Below, piece after piece: positions 1 to 8,102 of a DNA stretch of 64,000 nt; positions within the stretch are counted from its first letter, which is position 1; each line of letters opens with the position of its first letter. A program made the translations under genes and the position numbers. The notes beneath the pieces are model-generated. The model did not search any database and was not told the DNA's origin. It saw only the letters and a list, made by a program, of their open reading frames with translations. Source of the stretch: WHTI01 sp963826105 (GTDB taxonomy: Bacteria; Actinomycetota; CADDZG01; WHSQ01); NCBI GenBank assembly GCA_963826105.1, contig CAWGWA010000001.1, positions 1-64,000 of the forward strand. The letters are read 5' to 3'.

Positions 1-75
<75 letters not shown>

Positions 76-113
76 TCGGGTCGTGCATATTACTCGTCCC
101 CCGGCTTCCCCCG

Positions 114-536
114 TTAGGGACCGGTTGCTACTGGCAGATCGACTTCTTCGGCCGCGCGGATGAGAGCGTCGTCCCACGTCGCCATCACCAGATCTTCCAG
201 ATCGGGGATCAGGGCGCTGGACAGATGGACCGCGTCGTAACCACGCAACGAGCAACGCTCCGCCAGCTCGCCGGCGACGAGAGCCGTTTGCGCGGTCAAT
301 TCCACCGGCGTGATCTGAGAGACGAGCTCGCGCAACCAGCTCTTTGCGTCCGCGTACCCATTGACGTTGAGTCGGCCCAACCTGAAAGCGGAGGCCAATC
401 CCGCTCGCGCTTCCGGATAGGTGATCCGGCTACTGAGCCTGGAGTCGGCGGCGTCCCATATCGACGCGGCGATATCCGAATGCTCCTCCTCGAGGATGAG
501 CTTGATCAGAGCGGAGGTTTCGAAGTAGGCGATCAC
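114..536 (-). CDS. vapC: PIN-domain ribonuclease toxin, VapC family
   Basis: The 140-aa protein has the length and layout of VapC toxins, which are Mg-dependent RNases. Acidic residues fitting the PIN active site are E6 (in YFETSAL, where most VapCs have Asp), E42 (PEAR), D101 (GYDAVHL) and D122/D123 (TWDDAL). Its start overlaps the end of the upstream antitoxin gene by 4 nt (positions 533-536), the usual translational coupling of these pairs. The family assignment is firm. The RNA target cannot be read from sequence. Confidence 0.88.
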   Translation of the reverse strand: MIAYFETSALIKLILEEEHSDIAASIWDAADSRLSSRITYPEARAGLASAFRLGRLNVNGYADAKSWLRELVSQITPVELTAQTALVAGELAERCSLRGYDAVHLSSALIPDLEDLVMATWDDALIRAAEEVDLPVATGP

Positions 537-793
537 CGGCGCTGTTCCGTGATGAGATCCGACACGGAGCCCGACGCGCGGATGCGTTTCCGGCCCTTCA
601 TCGAGGTCGCGGGCTTCTCCGGTCTGGAGATGACTCCCCGGTCGATCAGATCCTGGAGTGCGCTCGTGCCGTTGACGCCCACGAGCCGCGCCACGGGACG
701 GCCGCGCTCGGTGACGATGACCTCTTCACCCGCTTGCGCCCTGGCGATCCATTCCTTCAGACCGCTGCGGAACTCCCTGACTCCGACCTCCAT
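533..793 (-). CDS. vapB: Antitoxin of the Phd/YefM (VapB) type
   Basis: This 86-aa protein begins MEVGVREFRSGLKEW and continues with GEEVIVTERGRPVARLV, the typical N-terminal Phd/YefM fold that binds DNA as a dimer. The C-terminal third is basic and polar, as expected for the flexible toxin-binding tail. It sits immediately upstream of the PIN toxin with a 4-nt overlap, so the two form one operon. Autoregulation through the inverted repeat upstream (809-839) is likely but inferred. Confidence 0.87.
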   Translation of the reverse strand: MEVGVREFRSGLKEWIARAQAGEEVIVTERGRPVARLVGVNGTSALQDLIDRGVISRPEKPATSMKGRKRIRASGSVSDLITEQRR

Positions 794-808
794 CGCGTCC
801 TCTCGTTG

Positions 809-839
809 GTGTACATGTCATTAGCAACGAACAGTACAC
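809..839. promoter_or_regulatory. Candidate vapBC operator (inverted repeat)
   Basis: GTGTAC at 809-814 is repeated in inverse as GTACAC at 834-839, centred about 30 nt upstream of the vapB start. The arms are 25 nt apart, a little over two helical turns. The position fits an autoregulatory operator of a Phd-type antitoxin; this is inferred from symmetry and location only. Confidence 0.4.
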
Positions 840-868
840 ATCCTACACAGAGGTTGAGACACGAGAAA

Positions 869-888
869 GGGCGGCCCGGAGGCCGCCC
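869..888 (-). terminator. Intrinsic terminator of trxA
   Basis: Read on the minus strand, an 8-bp perfect stem of GGGCGGCC with GGCCGCCC closes a 4-nt loop and is followed by TTTCTC. It lies about 20 nt past the trxA stop. Confidence 0.75.
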
Positions 889-908
889 CGTTAGTCGCTG
901 GTGTGCGT

Positions 909-1232
909 TCAGCCGTTGAGGCCGAGGCCCGAGACGATGTCGTCCTTGGGACGGGCCCCCACGACCTGGGCCGAGAGGTTGCCGTCGGTGAACAGGGCGA
1001 TCGTCGGGATGCTCATGACGCCGTACTTCGCGGCGATCGACGGGTTCTCGTCGATGTTGAGCTTCACGATCTTGACCTTGCCCTCGTATTCGACCGAGAT
1101 CTTCTCGAGTTCGGGGTGAACGAGGCGGCACGGGCCACACCACTCGGCCCAGAAGTCGACGATGACCGGCGTGTCGGACGCAAGCACGGACTCGTTGAAG
1201 TCCTGCTCACCTACCGCCTGGATCTCTGTCAC
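909..1232 (-). CDS. trxA: Thioredoxin
   Basis: This is a 107-aa thioredoxin, a cytosolic protein-disulfide reductase that also supplies electrons to thioredoxin-coupled arsenate reductases. The active site WCGPC is at residues 31-35 (C32, C35) and the cis-proline motif is MSIPT. A GTG start at 1230-1232 is chosen because GAGGAGG lies 8 nt upstream (1241-1247). A longer reading frame reaches 1304 but adds residues atypical of the family. The gene is monocistronic, with a terminator just downstream. A reductase partner is not in the window. Confidence 0.95.
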   Translation of the reverse strand: MTEIQAVGEQDFNESVLASDTPVIVDFWAEWCGPCRLVHPELEKISVEYEGKVKIVKLNIDENPSIAAKYGVMSIPTIALFTDGNLSAQVVGARPKDDIVSGLGLNG

Positions 1233-1411
1233 TGGAATTGCCTCCTCGATCGGTATCTGTCTGTTTTGGGAAACCTTTGCACGGACCCTATATTCCCGGG
1301 GCAACAGACCTTCGACTCTCCGAGATTACGTACTTAGCCCCTTCCCTGAGGCCTCCACTTTACGTAGTTTTAGCTGGTCGAAACCCGCGCCTAGAGAACG
1401 GAAGTCCGTAC

Positions 1412-3178
1412 ATGACCTCCAGTAAGACAAGCAACTATCCGGCTGCTCTACGCCTGCTAGGCGTGACGGTTGCCCTGGCTCTTCTCGTCGCCGTCGCCCC
1501 TGCATCGAGCAAGGCCGAGACCGGCACGGCCCCTCGTCGAGCAACCGAGGCGACTTCCGCTCCGGCCGCTCGCAACGCCGCGAGGATCGGCAAGCCCTCT
1601 TCACGTAGCCCCTTCCGCAGCGTTCCTGAGCTCCGATCCGCGGCCGCCGGCGGAGGCACGGTGCGAGTGATCGTCGGCTTCGACGCCGAGTACTCGCCCG
1701 AAGGCGATCTTTCGTCGGCCCAGGCTGCCGCACAGCGCGCCGGTATCAAGCGTGGGCGTCAGACGTTGCTGGCTTCGGTTGCCGGTACCCGCCACAAGGT
1801 GGTCCGCAAGTTCAAGACGATCCCGTTCGTGGCGCTCGAGGTTTCCGCCGAGGCACTGGCGCGACTCGAGGCGTCGACGACGAGCATCAGTGAAGACGTT
1901 GCATTGCCACCGACACTGGCCCAGAGCGTTCCCCTCATCCAGGCCGATGACCTGTGGGCGGCCGGGTTCGACGGTACCGACCAAGTGGTCGCGGTGCTAG
2001 ACACCGGAGTCGAATCCAGCCACTCCTTCCTTTCGGGCAAGGTCGTTGACGAGTCCTGTTTCTCGGGCGGCTTCAGCTGTCCTAACGGGATGGCCACGCA
2101 GATCGGTGCCGGTGCCGGTCAGGACTGTGACTATGCGGAGGGCTGTCTCCACGGCACCCACGTAGCGGGGATCGCGGCCGGGACCAGCGGGTCGTTCTCC
2201 GGTGTTGCCAGGGGGGCCGACATCGCGGCGGTCCAGGTCTTCTCCGAATTCACCGGAGAGGATTGCGGTGACGGTGAAGACCCGTGCACCCTGTCCTTCA
2301 CCTCCGACCAGATCGCCGGTCTCGAGCACGTCGTCAATCTCAGCGACATGGGGCTCAACGTCGCATCCGCCAACCTGAGCCTCGGTGGCGGGCAGCACTT
2401 CCTCACCTGTGACTTCCAGTTCCCGGCGTACCAGACGATCATCGCCCAGCTACGTTCGCTCGGCATCGCGACAGTGATCGCCACCGGCAACTCGGGCTTC
2501 ACAGACTCGATGGGGTTCCCTGCCTGTCTGCCCAACGCGATCAGCGTCAGCTCCACCCAGAAGGACGACACGGTCTCTGGGTTCTCCAACAATGTCTTCT
2601 TCACCTCGCTTATGGCGCCGGGTGGTCAGATCAACTCGTCGGTGCCGGGCAATGCCTTCCAGGTACTCGACGGAACCTCGATGGCTACCCCGCACGTCGC
2701 GGGGGCCTGGGCTCTGATGCACGACGTTCAACCCGCCAGCGTGTTCGAAACCCTGAGGGCGCTGCAGGAGACCGGCGATCCGATCCCGGACGTCAATGCG
2801 ACGATCCCACGGATCAACGTCGCCGACGCCGCCGCGATGCTCGTCGGGGGCACCGCCCCCGGGCACCAGGTCACGAACGTAAGCGACTCGCCCGATCCGT
2901 TCACTCCGAAGGCGAAGACGAAGAAGAAGGCCAAGATCTTCTGGTTCCTGTCCCACTACATGATCAACACCACGGTCAAGATCCAGAAGAAGAGCGGCAA
3001 GCTGGTCAGGAATCTGGTCGATAGCGACCTCGGCATGGGTCCATGGTTCGTTGCTTGGAACGGCAAGGCCAACAACGGCAAGCTTGCCAAGGCCGGGACC
3101 TACAAGTACGTCATCAAGGCGATGAACGATGACGGCGGCGTCGTCACGAAGTCGGGCACAGTCAAGCTCAAGAGGTAA
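1412..3178 (+). CDS. Secreted subtilisin-like serine protease (S8) with FlgD-type Ig tail
   Basis: The protein is about 588 aa from ATG 1412. It begins with a Sec signal peptide (hydrophobic LLGVTVALALLVAVAPA) and then an I9-like propeptide (VRVIVGFDAE to about residue 165). The catalytic triad is visible: D197 in VAVLDTG, H247 in HGTHVAG and S423 in GTSMATPHVAG. Several cysteine pairs lie in the catalytic domain. The last ~85 residues (WNGKANNGKLAKAGTYKYVI) match the FlgD Ig-like tail seen at the C-terminus of secreted proteases. The reading frame extends upstream to 1238, but the signal peptide supports 1412. It stands alone between trxA and arsC; substrate unknown. Confidence 0.92.
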   Translation: MTSSKTSNYPAALRLLGVTVALALLVAVAPASSKAETGTAPRRATEATSAPAARNAARIGKPSSRSPFRSVPELRSAAAGGGTVRVIVGFDAEYSPEGDLSSAQAAAQRAGIKRGRQTLLASVAGTRHKVVRKFKTIPFVALEVSAEALARLEASTTSISEDVALPPTLAQSVPLIQADDLWAAGFDGTDQVVAVLDTGVESSHSFLSGKVVDESCFSGGFSCPNGMATQIGAGAGQDCDYAEGCLHGTHVAGIAAGTSGSFSGVARGADIAAVQVFSEFTGEDCGDGEDPCTLSFTSDQIAGLEHVVNLSDMGLNVASANLSLGGGQHFLTCDFQFPAYQTIIAQLRSLGIATVIATGNSGFTDSMGFPACLPNAISVSSTQKDDTVSGFSNNVFFTSLMAPGGQINSSVPGNAFQVLDGTSMATPHVAGAWALMHDVQPASVFETLRALQETGDPIPDVNATIPRINVADAAAMLVGGTAPGHQVTNVSDSPDPFTPKAKTKKKAKIFWFLSHYMINTTVKIQKKSGKLVRNLVDSDLGMGPWFVAWNGKANNGKLAKAGTYKYVIKAMNDDGGVVTKSGTVKLKR

Positions 3179-3334
3179 CAGAACCGGGGGGATCCGAGGC
3201 GCCGGGCCACCCGCCATACCAGATCGATGAGAGTGGTTGGCGGGTGGTTCAGGCCCCCGAACTCTCCGAGAGTGCCCGTGAGCCTGGGAACGGACGACCC
3301 TGCTGCTGACGTTGGACGACGAGGAGGCGATCTC

Positions 3335-3745
3335 ATGACGGAAGTGCCCGAGGTCCTGTTCGTCTGCGTCCATAACGCGGGGCGCTCACAGATGGCGGCC
3401 GCGCTGCTCGATCACGCGGCTGAGGGCAAGGTCCACGTGCGTTCCGCCGGTTCGACCCCGGCGAACGAGATCCACGCGGGCGTCCGCGAGGCCATGGCCG
3501 AGATCGGCATCGACATCAGCAGGGAGTTCCCCAAGCCGCTGACCGATGAGGTCGTTAGGGCGGCCGATGTCGTCATCACGATGGGCTGCGGGGACGCGTG
3601 CCCGATCTACCCGGGCAAGAAGTACCTCGACTGGGAACTCGAGGATCCGGCCAACAAACCGATCGACCAGGTCCGCCCGATCCGCGAGGAGATCGACCGC
3701 CGCGTCCGCGCACTGCTCGAGGAACTGGCGCCCGCTACGAGCTGA
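3335..3745 (+). CDS. arsC: Arsenate reductase / low-molecular-weight tyrosine phosphatase family
   Basis: The 136-aa protein has the P-loop C11-VHNAG-R17 (CX5R) followed by SQMAAA, the signature of LMW-PTP-fold arsenate reductases. The segment MGCGDACP gives C85 and C89, and DWELEDP supplies the conserved acid. The form GCGDxCP is common in actinobacterial arsenate reductases, coupled to thioredoxin or mycothiol. ATG 3335 has GAGGAGG at 3321-3327. Its 3' end overlaps the convergent amine oxidase gene by 11 nt. No arsenite exporter is adjacent, so in vivo arsenate reduction is inferred from family. Confidence 0.85.
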   Translation: MTEVPEVLFVCVHNAGRSQMAAALLDHAAEGKVHVRSAGSTPANEIHAGVREAMAEIGIDISREFPKPLTDEVVRAADVVITMGCGDACPIYPGKKYLDWELEDPANKPIDQVRPIREEIDRRVRALLEELAPATS

Positions 3746-5186
3746 GCGAGTCGACGACCTGGGTCGCCGCGAGTTCGCCGGAGCGCACCGCTCCGTTCAT
3801 CGTTCCCCGGTTGCCGTAGCGCGCGGTGTGCTCGCCGGCGAAGTGGATCGCGCCTTGCCGTCGCGCCTCTTCTCCCGCGATCGAGGTGAAGCCGCCGGTC
3901 CTGTAATACGAGTACGAGCCCTTGACCCATGGATCGGCGGGCCAGTGGTCGAGATATGCCTCTCCCGGGATAAAGGAGCCGCTCGCACTGGGGAAGACCC
4001 GATCGACCGCGCTCAGATGCTGTGCGACGAGTTCATCGGACGCGACGCCGTGAGCCGGCGACCCGTCATAGGTGGCCGCAAACTGCGCGCCGTTGAACAA
4101 CACGAGGAGCGCGTCCCGCCCAGGTTGTCCCGCGTCGCCGGGCCAGCTCCACCCCGTCACCAGGTCGGTGATCGCGACACCGTTGCGTTCGCTACCCCAT
4201 GCCTTGCGCTCGAACTGCAGATTGACCTTGGTGTTCACCCCTAGGCGAGACTCCCTGATGGCGAGGTCCTTCACCTCGGAGAAGCCGGCGTCGGTGTAGT
4301 CGACATCGCGCAGGGCGGTGAACGGCAGGGCGAGGACCACGTGGTCGGCCTCGATGTCGAGAGCGCTCGAGTCGATCGCGAACGTGCACGTGGTTCCGTT
4401 GTCGTTGCGTGCCAGGCGAGTCAGGGCAGCGCCGGTGATCACGCTGCCGGCCGGCAACTGCTTATGCATCGCGCCGGCGATCCGGTCGCTCCCGCCGCGC
4501 ACCTCGAATCTCTCGTCGTAGTTGCGTCCGGGAGCGGCGAAGTCGGCGATCAGATGGAGGCTCGAGGCCTCCTCGATCGCCCCGGCGTACTCGGACTCGA
4601 AGTAGGTCCTCAGGTAATGCCCGAAGAGCGAATCGAGACCCCGTGGCGTGAACTCCTCGATCCACTCGGCGATGCTGACTTGATCCCAGACCTCGGCGGC
4701 AGATGTGTGCGACTTGCGGGTCACGGGCCACCCGAGGTCATCGAACTGCCGCCGGGCGACACGTGCGGTTGCGTCGCGATCCTTGAAAACCTGCGTTCCG
4801 ATGCGTACCCGCTCCTTGAAGAAGAGGGTGCGTTTGCCCCGCGGCCAGTGTTCGTTCAGATCGGTCAGCCCGAGGCCGAGCTCTCTGGTCAGACGGCGGA
4901 TCGCCCGATCGCCGGTGCTGATGAATGTTCCGCCGGCCTCGCAGTACTGATCGCTTGATAGTCCGCGGATGGTCCGGGTCCGGCCCCCGATCCGATCGGA
5001 CGCCTCATAAACATAAGGAGTGATCCCGGTCCGCCGGTAGATCCGGTAGGCCGCGGTCATCCCGGCGAGGCCGGCCCCGACCACCACGATGCGAGGCTCG
5101 GCGCCGGCTCCTCGACGTGTCCGCGGAAGGAACGCAGCCCCGGTGACGGCCGCACCCGATGCCAGGAACTTCCTGCGGGTCTGCAC
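3735..5186 (-). CDS. Tat-exported flavin monoamine oxidase family protein
   Basis: This 483-aa FAD enzyme begins with a twin-arginine signal (TRRKFLASGAAVTGAAF), so it is probably exported folded with its cofactor. The Rossmann motif VVVGAGLAGMTAAYRI follows near residue 34, then an acidic beta-strand end and GGRTRT. The C-terminus has AGEHTARYGNRGTMNGAV, the second FAD contact typical of monoamine oxidases. It would oxidatively deaminate an amine or amino acid to an aldehyde or keto acid with H2O2, but the substrate cannot be told. It is convergent with arsC. Confidence 0.88.
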   Translation of the reverse strand: MQTRRKFLASGAAVTGAAFLPRTRRGAGAEPRIVVVGAGLAGMTAAYRIYRRTGITPYVYEASDRIGGRTRTIRGLSSDQYCEAGGTFISTGDRAIRRLTRELGLGLTDLNEHWPRGKRTLFFKERVRIGTQVFKDRDATARVARRQFDDLGWPVTRKSHTSAAEVWDQVSIAEWIEEFTPRGLDSLFGHYLRTYFESEYAGAIEEASSLHLIADFAAPGRNYDERFEVRGGSDRIAGAMHKQLPAGSVITGAALTRLARNDNGTTCTFAIDSSALDIEADHVVLALPFTALRDVDYTDAGFSEVKDLAIRESRLGVNTKVNLQFERKAWGSERNGVAITDLVTGWSWPGDAGQPGRDALLVLFNGAQFAATYDGSPAHGVASDELVAQHLSAVDRVFPSASGSFIPGEAYLDHWPADPWVKGSYSYYRTGGFTSIAGEEARRQGAIHFAGEHTARYGNRGTMNGAVRSGELAATQVVDSLSS

Positions 5187-5236
5187 GATCGCTCAATCAT
5201 GCCTCCCGCGGGCACCGGATAAGCTGCGGCCTCCGG

Positions 5237-5308
5237 GGGCGGTAGCTCAATCGGTAGAGCACCTGCTTTGCAAGCAGGAGGTCGTCGGTTCGATCCCGAT
5301 CCGCTCCA
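5237..5308 (+). tRNA. tRNA-Ala (TGC anticodon)
   Basis: The sequence folds as a 72-nt tRNA. The acceptor stem GGGGCGG pairs with CCGCTCC (one G-T pair), the D-arm contains AGCTCAATCGGTAGAGC, and anticodon stem CTGCT/AGCAG encloses TTGCA with anticodon TGC. The T-arm contains GGTTCGATCCC. Discriminator A is at 5308, and CCA is not encoded. It lies 51 nt upstream of the Tat-oxidase start, on the other strand. Confidence 0.96.
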
Positions 5309-5319
5309 CTCGGAAGTCC

Positions 5320-6447
5320 TTAGTCGGCGGCCTCCAGCTCGAAGACCCGAAACAAGGATGGGAGTTTCAGCACCCGATTGACTCGGAATCCGGCCTTTGC
5401 GAAGAGGTTGTCGAACTCTTCCTTCTTTCGTTCGCGACCTGAGTCGCTGTAAACGAGCATCAGAAGGTCCGAGACCTTCGAGAAGTTGTAGTTGGAATGC
5501 TCTGGGATCAGCCCTTCGATGACCAGAACTCTGGCGTCGGATGGCATGGCCGCACGTATGTTCCGAAGGATCCGGATCGCTTCTTCATCACCCCAATCGT
5601 GGATGACGGCGAAGAGCGTGTAGATGTCGGCCTCGACCGGTACGGACTCAAAGAAGTCACCGCCGACGGCATCGCATCGATCGAGAAGGTTCAAGGAACC
5701 CAGGTAGGCACGGGCTTGTTCCGCGACCGCCGGCAACTCGAAGACGGTGCCTCGCAACTGCGGATTCGCCGCGAGCAGGTTTCCGAGCACCGCTCCGGTA
5801 CCGCCACCGACATCACAAATGTGTTGCACCTTAGAGAAGTCGTACTTCTCCTGAAGGATCAGACCTTGCATCGTGGACCCACTCTGCATGGCTGCGTTGA
5901 ACGCCGATCCGGCTTCGGGGTGGCTGCTCAGGTAGTCGAAGAACGGCAGCCCCAACGCGGTCTCGGCCGCGCCGCCGCCCTTCATCACTGACTGCATCGC
6001 ATCGCTCCAGATGTCCCAGTTCCAGTCTGACGCGAAGAACTCCACCCAGCCCTTCCATGAATAGGGATGGTCCTCTCGTAGAAGCTCCGACGTTGCGTTG
6101 TTCTTGTACCGACCGTCCGAGGTGATGCCGAGAAGGTCACGCGAGACGAGGAATCGGAGTACGCGATCGAGTGCATCGGGGTCTGTGCCGGTATCGCCGG
6201 CGAGCTCGGCTGCCGACTTCTGGGTTCCGTGCAGCAGATCGGGGATCTTCAACTCCACCAGGAGCCCCAGCATCTTGTTATCGACGAGACCGAATAGGCG
6301 CTCCAGGATCAGGGCGAACGGAGGCTGCATCTTCGAATGTGACCGTCCGATGAGGTTCCGGAAGCGATTAGCGATCTCTACGACGGGGGCCGGAGGTAGC
6401 GGCATCCCCACTGCTTCTCTCGCGGAAGCACGCTCTGGTTTGTTCAT
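5320..6447 (-). CDS. SAM-dependent O-methyltransferase (acetylserotonin/hydroxyneurosporene type)
   Basis: The 375-aa protein has the two-part layout of class II plant-type small-molecule O-methyltransferases. An N-terminal winged-helix dimerisation domain (PDLLHGTQKSAAELAGDTGTD, about residues 65-130) precedes a Rossmann methyltransferase domain with SAM motif DVGGGTGAVLGNLL. The catalytic-region signature VIHDWGDEEAIRILRNI follows, whose His is the general base in the family. It probably methylates a hydroxyl on a small aromatic or isoprenoid acceptor; the exact substrate is unknown. It is followed on the same strand by no biosynthetic partner. Confidence 0.82.
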   Translation of the reverse strand: MNKPERASAREAVGMPLPPAPVVEIANRFRNLIGRSHSKMQPPFALILERLFGLVDNKMLGLLVELKIPDLLHGTQKSAAELAGDTGTDPDALDRVLRFLVSRDLLGITSDGRYKNNATSELLREDHPYSWKGWVEFFASDWNWDIWSDAMQSVMKGGGAAETALGLPFFDYLSSHPEAGSAFNAAMQSGSTMQGLILQEKYDFSKVQHICDVGGGTGAVLGNLLAANPQLRGTVFELPAVAEQARAYLGSLNLLDRCDAVGGDFFESVPVEADIYTLFAVIHDWGDEEAIRILRNIRAAMPSDARVLVIEGLIPEHSNYNFSKVSDLLMLVYSDSGRERKKEEFDNLFAKAGFRVNRVLKLPSLFRVFELEAAD

Positions 6448-6463
6448 AAAGACGTGGTGGCTC

Positions 6464-7420
6464 TTAGTCGGAGGTCACCCAGCGCTGGAGATAGCCGCCC
6501 GTCGGCGTAGTGGTCACCTCTCCGAACGAGTCGAATTGTGCGGTGACGCTTCCGACGAGCGTGCCGGGATCCCCATCAGTGACCCACGTCTTCCCGCCCT
6601 TGCAGGTCCCCGTGTCGTTCACCATCGCTGCTTCGGTGGCCGTGAAATCGAGTTCTCCCTCAAGTAGGGGAGCTGCGAATGAGAAGTCCACGTTGGCCAT
6701 CTGCAGGTCTTCGGTGTAGGTCATCATCATTGGATCGTCCGTGGTTGCCTCGATCCTGTGCGAGATCGACGTGGCCGGAGCTGTGGCGCTCTCGCTGGTA
6801 TAGAAGTCGACCAGCACAGAACCGTCGAGGCGCTTGCGTCCGGTGGGGCCACTCGTGAAGAGAGCCACAGTCCGGGGGCAGTTGCTGACGCTGCCCCCTC
6901 CACCACCCGGCTCCATGCAGTCCTTGTTGATCTCACGCGTCATCGTGGTTGTGAACTTGTCGAGCTTGATGGTCTTGAAGAAGGCGGTGCCCTGCGTGTC
7001 CGGCTTGAACCTCAGTGTCCCCTTCAGGGTTCCCTTCCGTTTCTTCACGATGATCTTTCCTCCACAGCTGGAGGTCTTCTTCATGGGCTCGGTGGCGTCG
7101 AACCTGAGGTTGACCTTTCCGAAGGAATCAAGGTCGGCGATCATCGCTCCCTCATCCATGCTCTTCGAGAGGCTGAAATCGGCGCCCTCGAAGCTGTACG
7201 AGTGTTCCTGCAGGATCCCGTCGGCGTTCTTGATGAGATCCATGTAGACGTAGCCCTCGTATCCCCCGATGGTCAGCTTGTATCCGCCGGTCCCGGGCAC
7301 CATGACCTTGTTCGAGTTGAAGAACGTGAAGGATGACGCGGCGAGGCTTACCCCCGCAGATGTAACCAGCAGCGCTCCGGTCAGGACGACGACCAGCAAC
7401 CCAGAGATCGAACGGCGCAT
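6464..7420 (-). CDS. Secreted protein of unknown function
   Basis: No family is recognised. From ATG 7420 the product is 318 aa, with a clear signal peptide (RRSISGLLVVVLTGALLVTSAGVSLAA) and an AAAGG-like ribosome site just upstream. The mature part is beta-rich and polar, with four to five cysteines (SCGGK, DCMEP, NCPR, TCKGG) that could form disulfides and a Gly-rich linker (GGGGGS) separating two halves of about 150 residues. The frame extends upstream to 7534, but the signal peptide decides the start. It lies between the O-methyltransferase and a VOC protein on the same strand. Confidence 0.6.
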   Translation of the reverse strand: MRRSISGLLVVVLTGALLVTSAGVSLAASSFTFFNSNKVMVPGTGGYKLTIGGYEGYVYMDLIKNADGILQEHSYSFEGADFSLSKSMDEGAMIADLDSFGKVNLRFDATEPMKKTSSCGGKIIVKKRKGTLKGTLRFKPDTQGTAFFKTIKLDKFTTTMTREINKDCMEPGGGGGSVSNCPRTVALFTSGPTGRKRLDGSVLVDFYTSESATAPATSISHRIEATTDDPMMMTYTEDLQMANVDFSFAAPLLEGELDFTATEAAMVNDTGTCKGGKTWVTDGDPGTLVGSVTAQFDSFGEVTTTPTGGYLQRWVTSD

Positions 7421-7503
7421 GGTTGGGACCTTTCGTTCGGTGACGGAATCGGAGGCCCGCAACGACGCCATCAAGAGCTTGCATTGTTGCACGGGAACAG
7501 CCC

Positions 7504-7905
7504 TTAAGGCCACACCAACTCGTTGTCGCGCCAAACGACTCCTTTATTACGGCACAAGCAGAAGGGATGCCCGACCGGGTCGGTGTAGACCTGCCAGCCG
7601 TAGCCCTCGGGTCCGATGAAGTCCTTCTGTAGCGTCGCGCCGAGCTCGACGACGCGGCGCCCTTCGGACTCGATGTCGTCCACTTCGAAGTCGAGGTGGT
7701 ACTGCTTGGGATGTTCGCTGCTGGGCCAGCTCGGGGGACGGTAATCGTCCACCCGTTGGAAGGCGAGCTCGACCTCGCCGTATTGGATGCTGGCCCACTC
7801 GTCGTTGCTCTTGGCAAGGACCTCGCGACCCGTCACTGCGGAGTAGAAGGCCGCCAGCTTCATCGGGTCCGGGCAGTCGATGATGAAATCGGTGAGCTTT
7901 AGCAT
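7504..7905 (-). CDS. VOC-family (glyoxalase/bleomycin-resistance-like) protein
   Basis: The 133-aa single-module protein starts at ATG 7905 (MLKLTDFIIDCPDP). It shows the paired beta-alpha-beta-beta-beta pattern of the vicinal oxygen chelate fold, with LAAFYSAVTGREV, a YHLDFEVDD strand carrying His, and the C-terminal DPVGHPFCLC. Candidate metal ligands are H and E in these strands. Members include dioxygenases, glyoxalases and antibiotic-binding proteins, so the reaction is not assigned. The upstream extension to 7974 lacks family similarity. Confidence 0.8.
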   Translation of the reverse strand: MLKLTDFIIDCPDPMKLAAFYSAVTGREVLAKSNDEWASIQYGEVELAFQRVDDYRPPSWPSSEHPKQYHLDFEVDDIESEGRRVVELGATLQKDFIGPEGYGWQVYTDPVGHPFCLCRNKGVVWRDNELVWP

Positions 7906-8102
7906 CCGTCGAGCTTGCCACAGGCGGTCAACTCCGGGTCTCTCATGCATAGTAAGTGTGAGTCCCCTATCCAACTCAATCCGGCAGGGCTACCCTTGAG
8001 TTCGTCCCCGATCGGGGGAGAAGCGTCCACCTCGGTGGGCGACGGCTGGTTGAGCCCTAGGGCATCTGACTCTTTCAGCTTTCGTCTGGAAGAGAGCTAC
8101 CA

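Noticed and set aside
2450..3373. 307-codon minus-strand reading frame
   Set aside because: It is the shadow of the subtilase gene; no ribosome site and no domain.
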